Assembly (NCBI GenBank): GCA_964427895.1
Contig: CAYRUZ010000027.1
Coordinates: forward strand, 1-11,627
Origin: CAYRUZ01 sp964427895
GTDB lineage: Bacteria > Patescibacteriota > Gracilibacteria > Peribacterales > Peribacteraceae
Reading direction: 5' to 3'
Length of the DNA stretch: 11,627 nt
A program made the position numbers and the translations under genes. Shown one piece after another: positions 1 to 6,006 of the stretch. The notes beneath the pieces are model-generated. The model saw only the letters and a program-made list of their open reading frames with translations, searched no databases and was not told the DNA's origin. How positions within the stretch are numbered: position 1 is the stretch's first letter; every line of letters starts with the position of its first letter.

Positions 1-616
1 AGACCGGGATGGGCGTATCGCCCAAGGCGTTGCGAATGATCGTCGGAATGAACTTTTCGCTTGCCTGATGCGGGCCATAGTTGTTCGTGCAACGCGACAC
101 GCACGCCTTGATGCCGTACGTGCGCATGGCAGCCATAAGTAGGAGATCCCCCGACGCCTTGCTCGCGGCGTACGGGGAACTTGGCAGCAGGATGTCGCCC
201 ACCGTGCGGGGCGCATCGTCGTCATCGACGTCGCCGTAGACCTCGTCCGTGGAGACGTGTAACAACTTGATGGCGGGATGCGCGCGGCACACCTCGATGA
301 GGCTCTGCACGCCGAGGACGTTGCTGTGGAGGAACGGTACGGCGTTTGCGATGCTCCGATCGACATGCGTCTCGGCGGCGAAGTTCACGATGGCGTCGAC
401 GCCATGCTCCTCGACCAGCTTGTTCACCAACTGTACCTCCACGATGTCCCCCTTCACGAACACGATGCGGTCGTCAACCAATGCCAGATGGCGTCGGTCG
501 CCGCCGTGACTGAGGGCATCAAGAACCACAATGCGATCGGCGGGATACCGATCCGCATGCCGAATGACAAAATGCGACCCAATGAAGCCGGCGGCACCCG
601 TAACAAGGAGATTCAT
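1..616 (-). CDS. rmlB: dTDP-glucose 4,6-dehydratase, C-terminus beyond the left edge
   Basis: The first 205 residues are present; the rest lies off the window (family members are usually 320-360 residues). The enzyme is a cytoplasmic, NAD-dependent short-chain dehydrogenase/reductase that converts dTDP-glucose to dTDP-4-keto-6-deoxyglucose, the second step towards dTDP-rhamnose and other deoxysugars. Visible signatures are the nucleotide-binding GAAGFIG (residues 7-13), FAAETHVDRS (79-88), the catalytic TDE (123-125) and the Tyr149-x3-Lys153 pair in SPYAASK, followed by NNYGPHQ (178-184). The whole stretch reads like a canonical RmlB. The ATG at 616 is chosen because it leaves the usual 6 residues before the glycine motif. 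No Shine-Dalgarno precedes it, but a TACAAT box ends 6 bases upstream. It is divergent from rmlA, the enzyme that makes its substrate, which strongly supports the assignment. Confidence 0.95.
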   Translation of the reverse strand, partial: MNLLVTGAAGFIGSHFVIRHADRYPADRIVVLDALSHGGDRRHLALVDDRIVFVKGDIVEVQLVNKLVEEHGVDAIVNFAAETHVDRSIANAVPFLHSNVLGVQSLIEVCRAHPAIKLLHVSTDEVYGDVDDDDAPRTVGDILLPSSPYAASKASGDLLLMAAMRTYGIKACVSRCTNNYGPHQASEKFIPTIIRNALGDTPIPV

Positions 617-622
617 GCGCGT

Positions 623-628
623 ATTGTA
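623..628 (-). promoter_or_regulatory. -10 box of a probable leaderless rmlB promoter
   Basis: On the minus strand TACAAT (5 of 6 matches to TATAAT) lies exactly 6 bases before the rmlB ATG. Transcription starting about 7 bases downstream would begin at the start codon itself. No convincing -35 hexamer is visible at 16-18 bases. The assignment as leaderless is inferred from spacing and from the same arrangement at other genes in the window. Confidence 0.6.
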
Positions 629-665
629 GCGCAGACAGCGGTGGTGGACATCCGGCGTATTCTGG

Positions 666-671
666 TATGCT
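666..671 (+). promoter_or_regulatory. -10 box for rmlA, with a very short leader
   Basis: TATGCT lies 10 bases before the preferred rmlA ATG at 682. A start about 7 bases after the box would leave a leader of roughly 4 bases, too short to hold a ribosome binding site, and none is seen. The 65-bp divergent region therefore seems to hold both the rmlB and rmlA promoters. Confidence 0.45.
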
Positions 672-681
672 CTGTCTCTCT

Positions 682-1458
682 ATGAAGGGTGTCCTCATTT
701 GCGGCGGAACGGGCTCGCGCCTGCGGCCGCTGACCGAAATCACCAACAAGAGCCTGCTGCCGGTCTACGACAAGCCGCTCATCCTCTATCCGCTCCAGAC
801 ACTGCTGGCAGCGGGCATTCGCGACATCATCATCATCTCGGGCAACGAACATATCGATCAGATGGCGGGGTTTCTCGGCAGCGGCGAGCGCTTCGGCTGC
901 AAGTTCAGCTACCGCGTGCAAGATCGTCCGGGCGGCATCGCACAAGCCCTCGGCATGGCGGAAGAGTTTGCCGCAGGCGACAGCATCTGCGCCATTCTTG
1001 GCGACAACGTCTACTTCGACGACTTGTCTGAGACCATCAAGAACTTCAGCGGCGGCGGGCACCTGTTCTTGAAAAATGTCCCCGACCCGCAGCGCTTCGG
1101 TGTGGCGGAAATCGACGACGCCCACCGCATCGTGAGCATCGAGGAGAAACCCGCAAACCCCAAGAGTCCGTACGCCGCAACCGGCTGCTACGTCTACGAC
1201 AACCGCTGCTTCGATGTGATCCGCAACCTGCAACCCTCAGCACGCGGGGAGCTGGAGATCACCGACGTGAGCCGCTGGTACATGCAGCAGGGCGAACTGC
1301 GCGCCGACATCCTGCGCGACGAGTGGATCGACGCGGGAACGTTCGACAGCCTGTTCCGCGCATCGGAAGCGGTGCGCGAACGAAAGCTCGCCCAGGACGC
1401 GGCCGTCGGCAGCAAGGTGGAAGAGGCGATGAAGGCGCGCATCGTGGCGGGACGCTGA
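682..1458 (+). CDS. rmlA: glucose-1-phosphate thymidylyltransferase
   Basis: This 258-residue cytoplasmic nucleotidyltransferase joins glucose-1-phosphate and dTTP to give dTDP-glucose and pyrophosphate, feeding RmlB encoded divergently. The sequence shows the N-terminal nucleotide-binding signature GGTGSRLRPLT (residues 8-18), LLPVYDKPLILYPL (25-38), the metal-binding GDN (107-109), EEKP (154-157, carrying the conserved lysine) and WIDAGTFDSL (215-224). These match the RmlA/RfbA family closely. An in-frame ATG at 667 would add five residues, but 682 gives the family-typical MKGV start and fits the TATGCT box that overlaps 667. At 258 residues it is shorter than the roughly 290-residue enterobacterial form, lacking part of the C-terminal helical region involved in allosteric dTDP-rhamnose control there. 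Whether feedback regulation is retained is unknown. Confidence 0.93.
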   Translation: MKGVLICGGTGSRLRPLTEITNKSLLPVYDKPLILYPLQTLLAAGIRDIIIISGNEHIDQMAGFLGSGERFGCKFSYRVQDRPGGIAQALGMAEEFAAGDSICAILGDNVYFDDLSETIKNFSGGGHLFLKNVPDPQRFGVAEIDDAHRIVSIEEKPANPKSPYAATGCYVYDNRCFDVIRNLQPSARGELEITDVSRWYMQQGELRADILRDEWIDAGTFDSLFRASEAVRERKLAQDAAVGSKVEEAMKARIVAGR

Positions 1459-1507
1459 GCACGGTGAAAGACCCCAGGAAACCTGAGGCCCTTGTTGTCT
1501 TTCTGGT

Positions 1508-1522
1508 GGCATGTCCCATGCC
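1508..1522. other. short perfect hairpin between convergent genes
   Basis: GGCATG and CATGCC flank a 3-base loop, a 6-bp perfect inverted repeat between the ends of rmlA and the convergent hypothetical gene. There is no adjoining T-run on either strand, so it is not a classical intrinsic terminator alone. It may act with the neighbouring repeat at 1532-1554. Confidence 0.3.
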
Positions 1523-1531
1523 GTCGTAGCC

Positions 1532-1554
1532 GACCGCGAGCATCCGTAGCGGTC
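1532..1554. terminator. possible bidirectional terminator between convergent genes
   Basis: GACCGC (1532-1537) and GCGGTC (1549-1554) form a 6-bp GC-rich stem with an 11-base loop, placed between the convergent 3' ends of rmlA (1458) and the hypothetical gene (1570). On the plus strand it is followed by a weak pyrimidine stretch, TCTGCTTTC. The position is right for a terminator, but the U-tract is poor, so this stays tentative. Confidence 0.35.
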
Positions 1555-1569
1555 TCTGCTTTCGATCCG

Positions 1570-2139
1570 CTATTGGAGCAACAGGTAGGACATGTCGCCC
1601 AATTCACGGACATACACGCTCTGCACCGGGGTACGGCCCGCGACCGCGAAGTATCCGAGGATGCGGCCCTTGTCGGCGTTGGCCAACGCGTGAATGTACC
1701 ACGTTTCCCCGTTCACCGTGATGGTGCCGTCGGCGTTGATCGCGTACGGGATGCCGAGTTTCACGAAGTTCGAGAAGCTTCCGCGGTAGACCGGCGACGG
1801 GTTGCCCGGTTCGCAGCACACGATTCCGTGGATGTGCATGCGCGGATCGGGCGTCGTGGGCTGATCGGCTGGATCGAGATAGTGCAGTCCGGGCGGAATA
1901 GGTAGGCCAAGCTCGGGTTCCTGACGGATGAGCGGCTCACCGTACTGCCCGACGACGAGGTCGTACCAACGATGGACGGTCGTGTTGGCCGGGTCGGGAT
2001 TGAAAGCAGTGAAAACACCGCCGTCAACGACGTACGACCATTGCCCCACTCGATGGGTGACATGAATGCTCCCATCGTCATAGACGATCACTTCGGTCCC
2101 TCTGTCGGTCAATCTCTGCGAGATCTGTTTGGCTGCCAT
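1570..2139 (-). CDS. hypothetical protein, unrecognised family
   Basis: I do not recognise this 189-residue protein. It has no signal peptide or membrane segment and looks soluble, rich in aromatic residues and probable beta strands. Two similar stretches, around residues 20-40 (DDGSIHV then QWSYVVDG) and 136-151 (ADGTITV then ETWYIHAL), share a DG-S/T-I-x-V ... W-x-Y/I pattern and may be duplicated beta-hairpins. A central proline/aspartate-rich segment (about 80-100) leads into MHIHGIVCCEPGNPSP (101-116), with two histidines and adjacent cysteines that could bind metal; this is inference only. The ATG at 2139 is supported by GGAGG 7 bases upstream. The gene lies downstream of and on the same strand as the glycosyltransferase operon, but has its own promoter and leader, so it may be a separate unit. 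A role in glycan synthesis is not shown. Confidence 0.8.
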   Translation of the reverse strand: MAAKQISQRLTDRGTEVIVYDDGSIHVTHRVGQWSYVVDGGVFTAFNPDPANTTVHRWYDLVVGQYGEPLIRQEPELGLPIPPGLHYLDPADQPTTPDPRMHIHGIVCCEPGNPSPVYRGSFSNFVKLGIPYAINADGTITVNGETWYIHALANADKGRILGYFAVAGRTPVQSVYVRELGDMSYLLLQ

Positions 2140-2146
2140 GGGCAGG

Positions 2147-2151
2147 CCTCC
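2147..2151 (-). promoter_or_regulatory. ribosome binding site of the hypothetical gene
   Basis: GGAGG on the minus strand, 7 bases before the ATG at 2139. It is the only strong, well-spaced Shine-Dalgarno sequence seen ahead of a convincing gene in this window, and it fixes the start of that gene. Confidence 0.75.
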
Positions 2152-2167
2152 GTGTTGTGAAAGACGA

Positions 2168-2204
2168 ATCAGCGCGGTCCGACATCGGTCCGCTTCGTGC
2201 TGAT
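2168..2204 (-). promoter_or_regulatory. structured leader with an 11-bp-spaced repeat
   Basis: ATCAGC (2168-2173) and GCTGAT (2199-2204) form an outer stem. Inside it the heptamer CGGTCCG occurs twice, at 2175-2181 and 2186-2192, exactly 11 bp apart. Each heptamer is a near-palindrome (CGG-N-CCG), and the two copies can pair with each other around a 4-base loop with a single A-A mismatch in the minus-strand transcript. If transcription starts from the promoter just upstream (about 2204), the hairpin sits at the extreme 5' end of the message. It could be an RNA stabiliser, a tandem operator one helical turn apart, or the terminator of the preceding operon, although no T-run follows. Confidence 0.45.
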
Positions 2205-2210
2205 AATACT

Positions 2211-2239
2211 AAAGTAATAATATTTTAATATTTAGTCAA
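2211..2239 (-). promoter_or_regulatory. AT-rich promoter for the hypothetical gene
   Basis: On the minus strand TTGACT (2239-2234, 5 of 6 to the -35 consensus) is followed after 17 bases by TACTTT (2216-2211). The region is strikingly AT-rich against the GC-rich surroundings and carries repeated AATATT blocks. The -35 box starts directly after the TAA stop of the Nudix gene. A later -10 candidate, TATTAT (2208-2203), lacks a matching -35. The predicted start near 2204 leaves a leader of about 65 bases. Confidence 0.55.
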
Positions 2240-2743
2240 TTATCGCAATTCATGGCCCATTCTTGCCAGGGCATCGAAATACGCGACCAGAAGCGGGTGC
2301 TCATGGGGCAGCGTTTTGGACCACAGGACCTGGGATGATTGATCATCCAGGATGATCGTCGGGGTACCCTCTACTTTCACGTAGGCAGAAATGCCGAGGT
2401 AATGGATGAACTCCGTGTCGGGTTCGTAGCGTTGCCAGTCCTCGGCGTCGAACCCCTCGGTGCTCCACAGCTCTTCGGAATACTCCGGCGAAACCGCGAC
2501 TACTTCGCCATCCAATCCCGTCTCATCGCGCAGCACACGGGCAAGCGCATCGGCCACGGTCTCGCCATTCAAAATGCGGCCGCCCGGCAACCACCACAAT
2601 CCCTTCGCCGGATTGTTCTTGCGCATGACGTAGAGGATTTCCCCTGCCTCATTCTGGATGGCCGCGCTCACCGATGGCAGCGGAAAATAGCGGACGGACT
2701 GTCGGAAAGCGGATGCCGGTGCCCACGGGCGCGGAGCATTCAT
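2240..2743 (-). CDS. Nudix hydrolase, GDP-mannose mannosyl hydrolase type
   Basis: This 167-residue protein resembles Gmm/NudD, Nudix enzymes that hydrolyse GDP-mannose (and GDP-glucose) to GDP and the free sugar. The Nudix box lies at residues 55-77: Gly55, then Glu61, Arg69 and Glu74-x-Gly76. The first glutamate of the usual REUxEE is replaced (Val70) and the second is Asp73. Loss of the first glutamate is also characteristic of the GDP-mannose hydrolase subfamily. The stretch RKNNPAKGLWWLPGGR (41-56) closely parallels E. coli Gmm, as does the EFIHYLGI region (111-118). The ATG at 2743 overlaps the TGA of the upstream glycosyltransferase (ATGA), so translation is probably coupled; the longer in-frame start at 2794 would intrude 55 bases into that gene. 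As last gene of the glycosyltransferase operon it probably adjusts GDP-sugar supply; the substrate is inferred. Confidence 0.82.
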   Translation of the reverse strand: MNAPRPWAPASAFRQSVRYFPLPSVSAAIQNEAGEILYVMRKNNPAKGLWWLPGGRILNGETVADALARVLRDETGLDGEVVAVSPEYSEELWSTEGFDAEDWQRYEPDTEFIHYLGISAYVKVEGTPTIILDDQSSQVLWSKTLPHEHPLLVAYFDALARMGHELR

Positions 2744-3807
2744 GCGATGACCGCATCGTAGACCGCCGCGTATCGGTCGGCTACCCCAGACCAATCGTAT
2801 GCCTCGGCATTGGCCATCCCCGCCTTGGCGAGAGTGGGCCGCAGTTCGCTGTCAGTGAGCAGTCGCATGATCGTATGAGCCACAGACAGCGGATCGTTGG
2901 GCCGCACGAGAATGCCAGTTTTTCCGTCATGGACGATGTCGGGGATGCCGCCGACAGTCGTCGCTACAACGGCGCAGCCGGCCGCCTGGGCCTCGATGAA
3001 AACGTTACCCAGAGCCTCGCTGCGGGAAAGGCCGCAGAAGATCTCGGCCTGTGCCATTTCCTCCGGAATCTTCGAGGGCGGGAGGGCGCCCAGGAATTCG
3101 ACCGAGTGCGTGATGCTCAAACGACGGGCGAGGTGTTCCAGCTTCGACCGCTCCGATCCGTCCCCGACGATGCGTAGGTGCAAACCGCCGTGCTGCCGGC
3201 AAATCATGGCGAGCGCCTCGAGCAACGTGTCAACGCCCTTCATGGGCTCGAGACGGCCGACGTAGAGCAGACGGCCGAACACGCGCGATTGTTCCTGCCT
3301 GGCCACACGGAAGGATTCGAGATCGATGCCGTTGGGAATGAGATCGGCGGGAACGCCGAACCGTTCGGCGCGATGCACGAGGACCGAACTGATGGCGGTC
3401 ACGCGCGTTGCCGCGCGGTGCATCGCCTTCAGGAGGAAGCGGGTATTGGTGCTCTGGCACGTCAGGATGCGCGGTACCTGCGGTGCGAAGGCGCGGCAGC
3501 GCATCAACGCCAGTCCGGCATACGATTCGAGCACCGCATGGACCAGGTCGGGCTGCAGATCGATGGCCGCGCGCGCGCCGAGGAACGGAAAACGCCATTT
3601 GTCGCGCTTGTTGCCGCTGCCGACGCGGATCACGGGCACGCCCGAAGCGAGGCGGTCATGCACGGGCAGATCGTGCCGCATCCGGGATGTCACGATGGTG
3701 ATGTCGTACCGGTCTTGCAGGCGGGCAGCGACTTCTTCCACGCAGGCTTCGGCCCCGCTGCGGTAGGGCGTGATGAACGCCGACAACAGGGCGACGCGCG
3801 GTTTCAT
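2740..3807 (-). CDS. glycosyltransferase family 4 (GT-B fold)
   Basis: A 355-residue cytoplasmic or membrane-associated retaining glycosyltransferase that moves a sugar from a nucleotide-sugar donor to a growing glycan; donor and acceptor cannot be read from sequence. The N-terminal acceptor domain (about 1-160) begins MKPRVALLSAFITPYRSGAE, with the small-residue loop of GT4 enzymes. The donor domain follows IPNGID (157-162) and carries YVGRLEPMKGVD (182-193), RIVGDG (212-217) and the E-x7-E signature Glu264/Glu272 in SRSEALGNVFIEAQAAG. The length is typical. The ATG at 3807 overlaps the TGA of the preceding gene by ATGA, so it is preferred over the in-frame ATG at 3828. The 3' end overlaps the Nudix start in the same way. 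These linkages suggest stoichiometric, coupled translation of the last three operon genes. Confidence 0.9.
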   Translation of the reverse strand: MKPRVALLSAFITPYRSGAEACVEEVAARLQDRYDITIVTSRMRHDLPVHDRLASGVPVIRVGSGNKRDKWRFPFLGARAAIDLQPDLVHAVLESYAGLALMRCRAFAPQVPRILTCQSTNTRFLLKAMHRAATRVTAISSVLVHRAERFGVPADLIPNGIDLESFRVARQEQSRVFGRLLYVGRLEPMKGVDTLLEALAMICRQHGGLHLRIVGDGSERSKLEHLARRLSITHSVEFLGALPPSKIPEEMAQAEIFCGLSRSEALGNVFIEAQAAGCAVVATTVGGIPDIVHDGKTGILVRPNDPLSVAHTIMRLLTDSELRPTLAKAGMANAEAYDWSGVADRYAAVYDAVIA

Positions 3808-4934
3808 GCGGGATGTGCGGCGAACCACTCGTCGAAGAGCACACGATACTGCTGCGAGACGCGTTCCCAGGCGAAGAGCTGCTCAATGCGTTGCCGTCCC
3901 GCGGCCGCCATGGCTCTGCGCTTATGCGGGTCGTCCAGCAGGCGCCGCATGTGGGCCCTCAGTGCCTCGCGGTCCCCGGCGGGGAAGAGGAATCCCGACA
4001 CGCCGTTCTGCAGAAGGAAGGCGTTGCCGCCCACTTCGCTGGCAACGCAGGCACACGTGCTCGCCATCGCCTCCATCAGTGCGTTGCTCAGTCCTTCGCT
4101 GTAGGAGGGCATAACGAACACATCGGTCTCTGAAAGAACGTGTGGGATGTCGCTGCGTAATCCCGTGAACTCCACGGACGTGCGGTATTTCTCCACCAAG
4201 GGATGACCCGGCGCGTACCAGCCCACGACGCGCACGTGCAATTGTCCGTAATCGCGCTTGAGCGGGACGACCGCAGCGAGGAAGTCGTCGACGCCTTTCA
4301 CCGATTCCAGGCGCCCGACGTATGTGACCGTTACCTGTCCGGGGACGGCGGTTTCCTGTGCGGGCCGCGGGGGATAGGCGGCGACATCGATGCCAGTGGG
4401 AATGACCTGAGATTTGCGCGCGACGCGCAAGCGCCGCAGGACCTTCTCCGGCTGTGGATGAAAGAAGACAACTCGCTCGACGCACAGAAGGATGAGCCAT
4501 CCCATCGTCCAAGCAGCAATGGCGGCGAGCATCTTGGGGAACCTGCCGCGCGGCCACCATGTGATGCCGACGAGCGCGTCGGTGAGCAGCAGTACCCGCT
4601 GGCCAGTCAACCGCATCCACGGGATGCCGAACGAGGACCAAAACAGGATCTTGTTGTAGACGACAGCATCGGGTTTTTCGGCGCGGATGAGCTTGCGGAC
4701 GTATCCGGTAAATCCAAGGCTGATGCCGAAATTCAGCGGATCCTTGAGGAACCAATCCTTGCGCCGGTGAATCACGAGCATGGGCGACACCACCTCGACG
4801 GACGATTCCGATCCCATGCAGCACACCACCACGCGATGCCCCAGTCGCTGCCAGAGTTCCGCGAACTTCAACGAACTGGCCATCCATCGGTGGGGCTCCT
4901 TCCAGTACGGGGAGATAAGCAGGATCGTTTTCAC
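3804..4934 (-). CDS. glycosyltransferase family 4 (GT-B fold)
   Basis: A 376-residue GT-B glycosyltransferase, similar in plan to its downstream neighbour but divergent in sequence. The N-terminal domain starts MKTILLISPYWKEPHRW. A hydrophobic stretch around 134-158 probably packs against the membrane, where lipid-linked acceptors lie. The donor domain has VIPTGID (177-183), YVGRLESVKGVDDF (205-218), RVVGW (235-239) and the E-x7-E motif Glu280/Glu288 in YSEGLSNALMEAMAS, then SEVGGNAFLL (299-308). The start codon is GTG at 4934, 10 bases after the TAA of the DUF2304 gene and without a recognisable Shine-Dalgarno, so coupled translation is likely. Donor sugar and linkage are unknown; the Gmm-like Nudix gene in the operon hints at GDP-mannose for at least one of the enzymes. 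Confidence 0.9.
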   Translation of the reverse strand: MKTILLISPYWKEPHRWMASSLKFAELWQRLGHRVVVCCMGSESSVEVVSPMLVIHRRKDWFLKDPLNFGISLGFTGYVRKLIRAEKPDAVVYNKILFWSSFGIPWMRLTGQRVLLLTDALVGITWWPRGRFPKMLAAIAAWTMGWLILLCVERVVFFHPQPEKVLRRLRVARKSQVIPTGIDVAAYPPRPAQETAVPGQVTVTYVGRLESVKGVDDFLAAVVPLKRDYGQLHVRVVGWYAPGHPLVEKYRTSVEFTGLRSDIPHVLSETDVFVMPSYSEGLSNALMEAMASTCACVASEVGGNAFLLQNGVSGFLFPAGDREALRAHMRRLLDDPHKRRAMAAAGRQRIEQLFAWERVSQQYRVLFDEWFAAHPA

Positions 4935-4944
4935 GACGAACGGG

Positions 4945-5301
4945 TTATTGGGAATCCTTGGGCGTCTCGAGACCGGCGTCGCGCAAGGCGAGATGCCGGA
5001 TCATGCGCGTTTGTTGCTGCCGCATCTCCTCCATCCGTACCACCATGTAGAAGACGATGAAGAAGAGGATGCCGATCGCCGTCACGAGAAAGGCGTTCTC
5101 TTGATTCTTGATGCCGGTGACGAGCGCGAGGTAGGAAAGCGCGTTCGGATAAAACGCGATGAACGCGACAACACCCCAGAAGAGGGTCCATAACAGCACT
5201 TCCCACAGCGTCTTTTTCTGCCGGGCGAAAAGACTCCACGCGTACAGAACGGCAAAGAGGGAGAAGACTGGGACGACGATTTGGTACGGGGTCACGGGCA
5301 T
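4945..5301 (-). CDS. DUF2304 family small membrane protein
   Basis: A 118-residue membrane protein with three predicted transmembrane helices (about 5-25, 34-52 and 69-89), followed by a charged, Gln/Arg-rich tail (89-118, EEMRQQQTRMIRHLALRD) likely cytoplasmic and possibly coiled-coil. Size, helix pattern and the YPNALSYLALVTGI segment fit DUF2304, a family of unknown biochemical function that is often encoded next to polyprenyl-phosphate glycosyltransferases, as here. It may anchor or modulate that enzyme; this is an inference from neighbourhood. The ATG at 5301 is preferred over an in-frame upstream ATG at 5316, because a TATACT box ends 6 bases before 5301 and would itself be translated in the longer version. 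No Shine-Dalgarno is visible. The gap to the upstream GT2 stop is 36 bases. Confidence 0.8.
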   Translation of the reverse strand: MPVTPYQIVVPVFSLFAVLYAWSLFARQKKTLWEVLLWTLFWGVVAFIAFYPNALSYLALVTGIKNQENAFLVTAIGILFFIVFYMVVRMEEMRQQQTRMIRHLALRDAGLETPKDSQ

Positions 5302-5307
5302 GGCTGG

Positions 5308-5313
5308 AGTATA
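5308..5313 (-). promoter_or_regulatory. -10 box of an internal, probably leaderless promoter
   Basis: TATACT (5 of 6 to consensus) lies on the minus strand 6 bases before the DUF2304 ATG. A weak -35-like TTCAAG lies 18 bases further up. This would let DUF2304, both GT4 genes and the Nudix gene be transcribed independently of the GT-C and GT2 genes. Confidence 0.55.
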
Positions 5314-5337
5314 CACGAACGTATTTCTTGGCTTGAA

Positions 5338-6006
5338 TCAGCGAAGGAAAGACCGTAACAAAATCTTGAGGGCTGTGCGCACTCCCCCGCCGAACGACTG
5401 CCCCTTGGAGAGCGTGTATTCGCTGTACATCACTTTTGCGGGGATCTCCGCGCGACGCCATTTGTGCACGGACGTTTCCCGCACGATCTCCGTGCAGAAC
5501 TCGAACCCGTTCATGCGCAGTTCGATATCGCGCACCACCGCTGGCCCGAACGCTTTGAAACCGCACTGGCTGTCTTGGATGTACAACCCGGTAGCAACGA
5601 AAGTGACGAGGTTCCCCAGCGCATTGAAGAGACGGCGAATGAACGGGATGCGGTTCCTGCGTCCGAACCGGTTGGCGAACACGATGTCGGCGGTACCGGC
5701 CAAAATGGGCTCCAGGAGCGCGGGAATGTCGCCCGCATCGTGCTGCTCATCGGCATCGAGGGTGACCACGACGTCGGCGCCCATGCGGCGTGCCGCCTCG
5801 ATACCGGTCATCGTCGCAGCGCCCGCTCCGCAGTTCTCGCTATGCCGCACCACAGTGGCTCCGGCCGCGGCGGCGGCGGCCGACGTCGCATCGGCGGACC
5901 CGTCATCCACGACGATCACGGTAGCCACATACTGCTTCGCCTGGCCCACGACCGACGCGATGCGTGACGCTTCGTTGTACCCGGGGATGACGGCGACGGT
6001 CTTCAC
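5338..6006 (-). CDS. glycosyltransferase family 2, polyprenyl-phosphate sugar synthase type
   Basis: A 222-residue GT-A enzyme. It starts MKTVAVIPGYNEASRI, the standard GT2 opening, with DDGS (34-37) for nucleotide binding, the metal-binding DAD (84-86, in TLDADEQHDAGDIP) and QDSQCGFKAF (144-153), typical of dolichol-phosphate mannose synthase-like and related bacterial enzymes. These transfer a sugar from a nucleotide donor to undecaprenyl phosphate at the inner membrane face. It lacks C-terminal transmembrane helices; the DUF2304 protein encoded next may supply the membrane contact. Start is GTG at 6006, overlapping the TGA of the large membrane protein (GTGA). Being coupled to a GT-C-like protein, which would need a lipid-phosphate sugar donor, fits well. 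The sugar itself is not determined. Confidence 0.88.
   Translation of the reverse strand: MKTVAVIPGYNEASRIASVVGQAKQYVATVIVVDDGSADATSAAAAAAGATVVRHSENCGAGAATMTGIEAARRMGADVVVTLDADEQHDAGDIPALLEPILAGTADIVFANRFGRRNRIPFIRRLFNALGNLVTFVATGLYIQDSQCGFKAFGPAVVRDIELRMNGFEFCTEIVRETSVHKWRRAEIPAKVMYSEYTLSKGQSFGGGVRTALKILLRSFLR

Noticed and set aside
613..1233. 206-codon minus-strand frame opposite rmlA
   Set aside because: Antisense shadow of a gene with strong RmlA motifs; no domain and no start signal of its own.
1459..1569. Possible small gene between rmlA and the hypothetical gene
   Set aside because: No frame with a start signal or conserved content; only two short inverted repeats suited to a convergent intergenic region.
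2220..2236. AATATT repeats in the AT-rich gap, considered as a replication origin or attachment site
   Set aside because: Too short, no DnaA boxes or flanking recombinase gene; explained well enough as promoter sequence.
3178..4104. 308-codon plus-strand frame opposite the two GT4 genes
   Set aside because: Crosses the junction of two convincing minus-strand genes and has no recognisable motif; a GC-rich shadow frame.
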